Part shown: positions 5,151 through 7,875 of the stretch, piece after piece | Position numbering within the stretch: the stretch's first letter is position 1 | How the letters are laid out: each line of letters begins with the position of its first letter | Assembly (NCBI GenBank): GCA_947457605.1 | Contig: CANGWP010000104.1 | Coordinates: 1-7,875, forward strand | Length of the DNA: 7,875 bases | Direction of reading: 5' to 3' | Source: Bdellovibrionales bacterium | GTDB taxonomy: Bacteria > Bdellovibrionota > UBA1018 > CAIMNF01 | Notes under the pieces: generated by a model | What the model was told of the DNA's origin: nothing | Seen by the model: only the letters and a program-made list of their open reading frames with translations | The model's database searches: none | Translations under genes and position numbers: made by a program

Positions 5151-6071
5151 GTGAAAAACTTTTTATCTGGAATTGTCGACACGCGCGGTTCTCGCCGGCT
5201 TCTGCCTTCCTTGATGATGATTCTCACCGCCTGCTCCCAGGACTTTGGCGTTGCCCTGCAAAAACTCGACTCATCCAACCTTCCGCAATTCTGCCTTCTT
5301 GCAGATGGAAGCGTGGTTCCTTCTGTGAATGGCGACTGTTCCTCCGGTCCGGGCGGCCCTCCATTGCAATCCAAAATCAGCACCTTTGATACAGCAAGCA
5401 TCCAGAACAAGAAGATCGATGTCGTGATGGTGATCGACGATTCAGGTTCAATGGAGGAAGAGCAGGCCAAAGTAAAGAATGGGCTTCAAGCGGTAGCTTC
5501 GCAATATTTGAGCCATTCGAACTTCGTCAACAACTACCTCGATGTGTGCGTACATGTGATTTCGTCCACTTATTACAAGACATCTCCTAGCGGACAGGGC
5601 TTTGTCGGGTGCACATCCAATTCGAGCATTGATCTTCCAAACTTGGTCAGCACTGCAGTGAATTTGGGAATTGGCGGATCAGGGCAGGAAGCTCTCGGAA
5701 AATCACTCATCACCTATCTCACCAACAAGGATACCTTTACGGATGCGGTAAATGCTTCGAGTCTTAACCTTACGAAGCGGATTTCGAAACGATGCGACTC
5801 TTGCACTCGTGATGGTCACGGATGAAAATAATTATTTCTCGTATTCGAATTCCACTCTGGGCGTTGCTGAGACCCATGAAGCCTTCATTCCATTTGATGG
5901 TGGCGATAGGAAAAACCAAATTTGGGACAGCAATGGCAATTGGGATCTTACGATCAATGACATTCCTTCGGTCACTGGAAAGCTCCGGCGCGCTTCGGCC
6001 CGTCAGGCAGATCTGAACAATCTGATACAGGCGGTGACCAGATCAAAGTCATCTACTTTTACCAGCCGTAA
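5151..6071 (+). pseudogene. VWA-domain lipoprotein gene with two compensating frame changes
   Basis: Read with two frame corrections, this encodes about 306 residues. The N-terminus has a basic segment, a hydrophobic stretch and lipobox LTAC (Cys28, then Ser29), predicting an outer-membrane lipoprotein. Residues 90-101 (DVVMVIDDSGSM) are the first VWA strand with the MIDAS metal motif Asp96-x-Ser98-x-Ser100. The original frame continues well to NASSLNLTK, then stops at TGA 5823-5825. Coding sense moves by one base near 5775-5780 into a frame reading GFRNDATLALVMVTDENNYFSY, a typical central VWA strand. It returns to the original frame near 6028-6033 to read GDQIKVIYFYQP and ends at TAA 6069-6071, four bases from the RNase D stop. 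One extra base at the first point and one missing at the second restore the whole. Either the gene is decayed or the assembly has two indels. GTG 5151 has GGGGG four bases upstream, and TAG 5133-5135 closes the frame upstream. Confidence 0.8.
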
Positions 6072-6075
6072 GGAT

Positions 6076-7269
6076 CTATGCGAGCTGAACTCGCTTGCCC
6101 TTGGAATCAAACGAAAGCGAGGCTTCGCCCTTCAAAAAGGAAAACAGCTTTTGCATTCCTGCATCTCCCAGTTGCTGGGAAACAAGCCCCGAGGCCTTGA
6201 GCGCATCCACGGTTTCCGGATGAAGCCTGATCAAGGGCAGGAGGCTCTGGGGGGGAACAATGTGCTTTGAGGCAATCGAGTACTGATCTGACAAAAGCGA
6301 AAGCAGGACCCTGAGAAGATCGATTCCAAGCGATTCCTCGGAAGTTGGCTGAAGCGTCTTGCGCTCCTTCAGATCCTTGGGAATCTCGTCTTTGCTCTTT
6401 GATCCGGATTCAATCGCAGAAAGAATCTTCTTTGCCTGAGGCAGCTTCGCCTCACCTCGTGAAAGCCCCCGGAACCCCTGCAATTGCTCCACCGTTGTGG
6501 GCTTGATCTTTGCGAGATCAATGAGAACCCCGTCCTCGGCAAGCCAACGTCTTGGGACATTCAGTTCTCGAACGCGATCCTCGCGCCATTTGACCAACTC
6601 AAGAAGAACCGCATAGTCGCGAACATGGAATTTTCCCGATTGAGCAAGCCTTCTTGCAATGTCTTCGGGCGGAACCTCGTAGAGCTTTCGATCCCCGAAC
6701 TTTGCAGAAAGTTCCATCGCCCACTCTCGGCGCCCATTCTGGTCCAGGCGCTGAAAAAGAATCCCTGCCACCTCGATCAAATGCTTCACATCGAGAAGTG
6801 CATATTCAAGAACGGGTTTCGGAAGAGGACGCTTTGACCAATTGGTTCGCGCGTAGCCTTTGGGAAGTTCAATGCCAAGAACCGAGCGAATCAGATTTCC
6901 AAGACCGATGTTATCGCCGAGTCCGCACAGGGAGGCCCCCACCGCGGTATCAAAAACCGGGGTGGAGAGAATGTCATAGGCCGAGAGCAAACATTCCTGA
7001 TCCCCGTGGGCAGCGTGTACGATCTTCAGAATCTTCGGATCCTGGAACACGTCCAGAATCGGTTTCATTTCATTTTTTGAAAGCGCCTGACAATCAATCA
7101 ACCATGCGTCGGAAGGTGTTGCGATTTGAAGGATCTCGAGCTTGGGATAAAATGTGCTTTCCCGAATGAATTCAGTATCAAATGCAATCATCGCCGCTTG
7201 CGAAAGGGTTTTCGCAATGACGGCGACATCTTTGGGATTCTGAATCAACTCAAGTGATCGATCGGGCAT
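6076..7269 (-). CDS. rnd: ribonuclease D
   Basis: A 397-residue RNase D, a 3'-5' exoribonuclease that trims tRNA precursors and other stable RNAs in the cytoplasm. It belongs to the DEDDy group and all signature residues are visible: Asp31 and Glu33 in AFDTEF, Asp90 in HAAHGDQECL, and Tyr156 with Asp160 in YALLDVKHL, which should bind the two metal ions. The motif GIELPKGYARTNWSKRPL (132-149) is characteristic of the family. An HRDC domain follows (about 215-290, with LLELVKWREDRVRELNVPRRWLAEDGVL). The C-terminal part (about 310-397) can form a second HRDC-like helical domain, as in Escherichia coli RNase D. The start ATG (7269-7267) has no Shine-Dalgarno. The upstream gene on the same strand ends 22 bp away, so the two may be co-transcribed. 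The stop faces the VWA gene stop across four bases. Confidence 0.95.
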   Translation of the reverse strand: MPDRSLELIQNPKDVAVIAKTLSQAAMIAFDTEFIRESTFYPKLEILQIATPSDAWLIDCQALSKNEMKPILDVFQDPKILKIVHAAHGDQECLLSAYDILSTPVFDTAVGASLCGLGDNIGLGNLIRSVLGIELPKGYARTNWSKRPLPKPVLEYALLDVKHLIEVAGILFQRLDQNGRREWAMELSAKFGDRKLYEVPPEDIARRLAQSGKFHVRDYAVLLELVKWREDRVRELNVPRRWLAEDGVLIDLAKIKPTTVEQLQGFRGLSRGEAKLPQAKKILSAIESGSKSKDEIPKDLKERKTLQPTSEESLGIDLLRVLLSLLSDQYSIASKHIVPPQSLLPLIRLHPETVDALKASGLVSQQLGDAGMQKLFSFLKGEASLSFDSKGKRVQLA

Positions 7270-7291
7270 GGGAGGGGAAGATTGTCACAGA

Positions 7292-7801
7292 TCAAAAATC
7301 ATTTCTAGGGAGCTTCGAAGAAAAACCATAAACGGTGCCGTTGATCATGAGGTAGCCGTGCGGATGGACGCCCCCATCCCGGTCGCCCGGGTTGTAGTGA
7401 ACCCAGTGGATGATCGCCCCCATGGGGGACGGAAGCCGGGACTTCGGACCTGCCGTGATGTAATCTCCGCACGCAGCGACCTGCATTCCGGACTTAAGGG
7501 CCGGAAGCTCGCCAAAGTTTTGGTTGTAGATGATTTCGATGTCCCCTGCGGGATCTGCGTCGAGATTCAGGGCGAAGTGCGCATGCCCCGTTTTTTCAGG
7601 GTAAATCTGGGTAATCACGCCCTGAACCAGCGCTCTGCTCTGAAATTGGTTTGGGGTGCTTTCGCGCCACTCAATGACTTGGCGGTTGCTTACCTGGAGA
7701 AGCCTTCTTTTGGAGTCAAAACAATCCGGAGGAACGGGACCCGCGTATACCGAAATGCCGAAGAGGACCCCGAATAGAACACTCGACCCATGTTTTCCCA
7801 T
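7292..7801 (-). CDS. DUF3465-like exported protein
   Basis: A 169-residue protein when started at ATG 7801. The N-terminus MGKHGSSVLFGVLFGISVYA is a short signal peptide or anchor with likely cleavage after Ala20. The body reads GVITQIYPEKTGHAHFALNL (61-80), then a short beta-rich stretch with GDIEIIYNQNF, then CGDYI and GAIIHWVHYNP with PHGYLMING. This pattern (a G-x-V/I-T start, H-x-HF, and a closing HW-x-H / HP-x-G-Y) matches DUF3465, as I recall it, a small OB-fold-like family of unknown function. Histidines 73, 75, 132, 135, 146 and 148 recur in the conserved blocks and could form a metal or nucleic-acid surface. Cys27 and Cys111 might pair. A longer reading from TTG 7834 is possible, but ATG 7801 gives a cleaner signal peptide. 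Neither has a good Shine-Dalgarno. A weak -35/-10 (TTGCAT 7839-7834, TATTCA 7815-7810) would start the mRNA almost at ATG 7801. RNase D follows after 22 bp. Confidence 0.8.
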   Translation of the reverse strand: MGKHGSSVLFGVLFGISVYAGPVPPDCFDSKRRLLQVSNRQVIEWRESTPNQFQSRALVQGVITQIYPEKTGHAHFALNLDADPAGDIEIIYNQNFGELPALKSGMQVAACGDYITAGPKSRLPSPMGAIIHWVHYNPGDRDGGVHPHGYLMINGTVYGFSSKLPRNDF

Positions 7802-7875
7802 GGACCCAATGAATACGACACTTACGATCGGCAATGCAATGAAAAAGGTTTAAGCCGCTTGATTTTCAGAGTACG

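Noticed and set aside
5752..6270. Open frame of 172 codons with an ATG start, as an independent gene
   Set aside because: Its first half is the displaced middle of the VWA gene, and its second half is antisense to rnd; the real coding sense returns to the original VWA frame and stops at 6071.
7802..7834. TTG start at 7834 for the DUF3465 protein
   Set aside because: It adds eleven residues in front of a complete signal peptide and has no Shine-Dalgarno; ATG 7801 is simpler, although the longer form is not excluded.
1..7875. CRISPR array, tRNA/rRNA, insertion sequence, prophage or toxin-antitoxin genes
   Set aside because: No spaced identical repeats beyond the two dyads, no cloverleaf or rRNA signature, no transposase or integrase motifs, and no terminal inverted repeats were seen on reading both strands.

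Overview
The window reads as ordinary, compact chromosomal DNA of a Gram-negative bacterium. GC looks close to one half, and two proteins carry lipoprotein (lipobox) signals. Gene content is mixed: an acyl-CoA/thioester-reductase-like SDR, a subtilisin-type lipoprotein, a stand-alone radical SAM/SPASM enzyme, glutaredoxin, a VOC protein, a VWA lipoprotein, RNase D and a DUF3465 protein. The VWA lipoprotein of the 'VIDDSGSM...VTDENN' kind and the lone radical SAM/SPASM protein remind me of Bdellovibrio-like (Bdellovibrionota) genomes. That placement is an inference from family resemblance, not something the bases prove.

Layout, left to right. A possible tail of an upstream gene lies at 1-53. 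An SDR reductase runs forward (41-1117) and converges on a lipoprotein subtilase read in reverse (1145-2344). A 175-bp divergent control region rich in dyad symmetry (2345-2519) separates the subtilase from a radical SAM/SPASM gene (2520-3410, +). Next come an unrecognised secreted Cys-containing protein (3515-4279, +), glutaredoxin (4286-4540, -) and a divergent VOC protein (4582-4983, +). A 167-bp gap with a candidate promoter precedes a VWA lipoprotein gene carrying two compensating frame changes (5151-6071, +). This converges on RNase D (6076-7269, -), which lies 22 bp downstream of a DUF3465 exported protein on the same strand (7292-7801, -).

Convergent gene ends are extremely tight (27, 6 and 4 bp), and no strong rho-independent terminator is visible. 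The genes do not form one pathway. The only likely co-transcribed pair is DUF3465 followed by rnd. Divergent pairs that could share control are subtilase/radical SAM and glutaredoxin/VOC.

I found no convincing new multi-gene system. The most interesting items are the doubly frameshifted but otherwise intact VWA lipoprotein gene, and a pair of identical 15-bp dyads spaced exactly 26 bp apart just in front of the subtilase start. No tRNA, rRNA, CRISPR array, insertion sequence or phage gene was seen.
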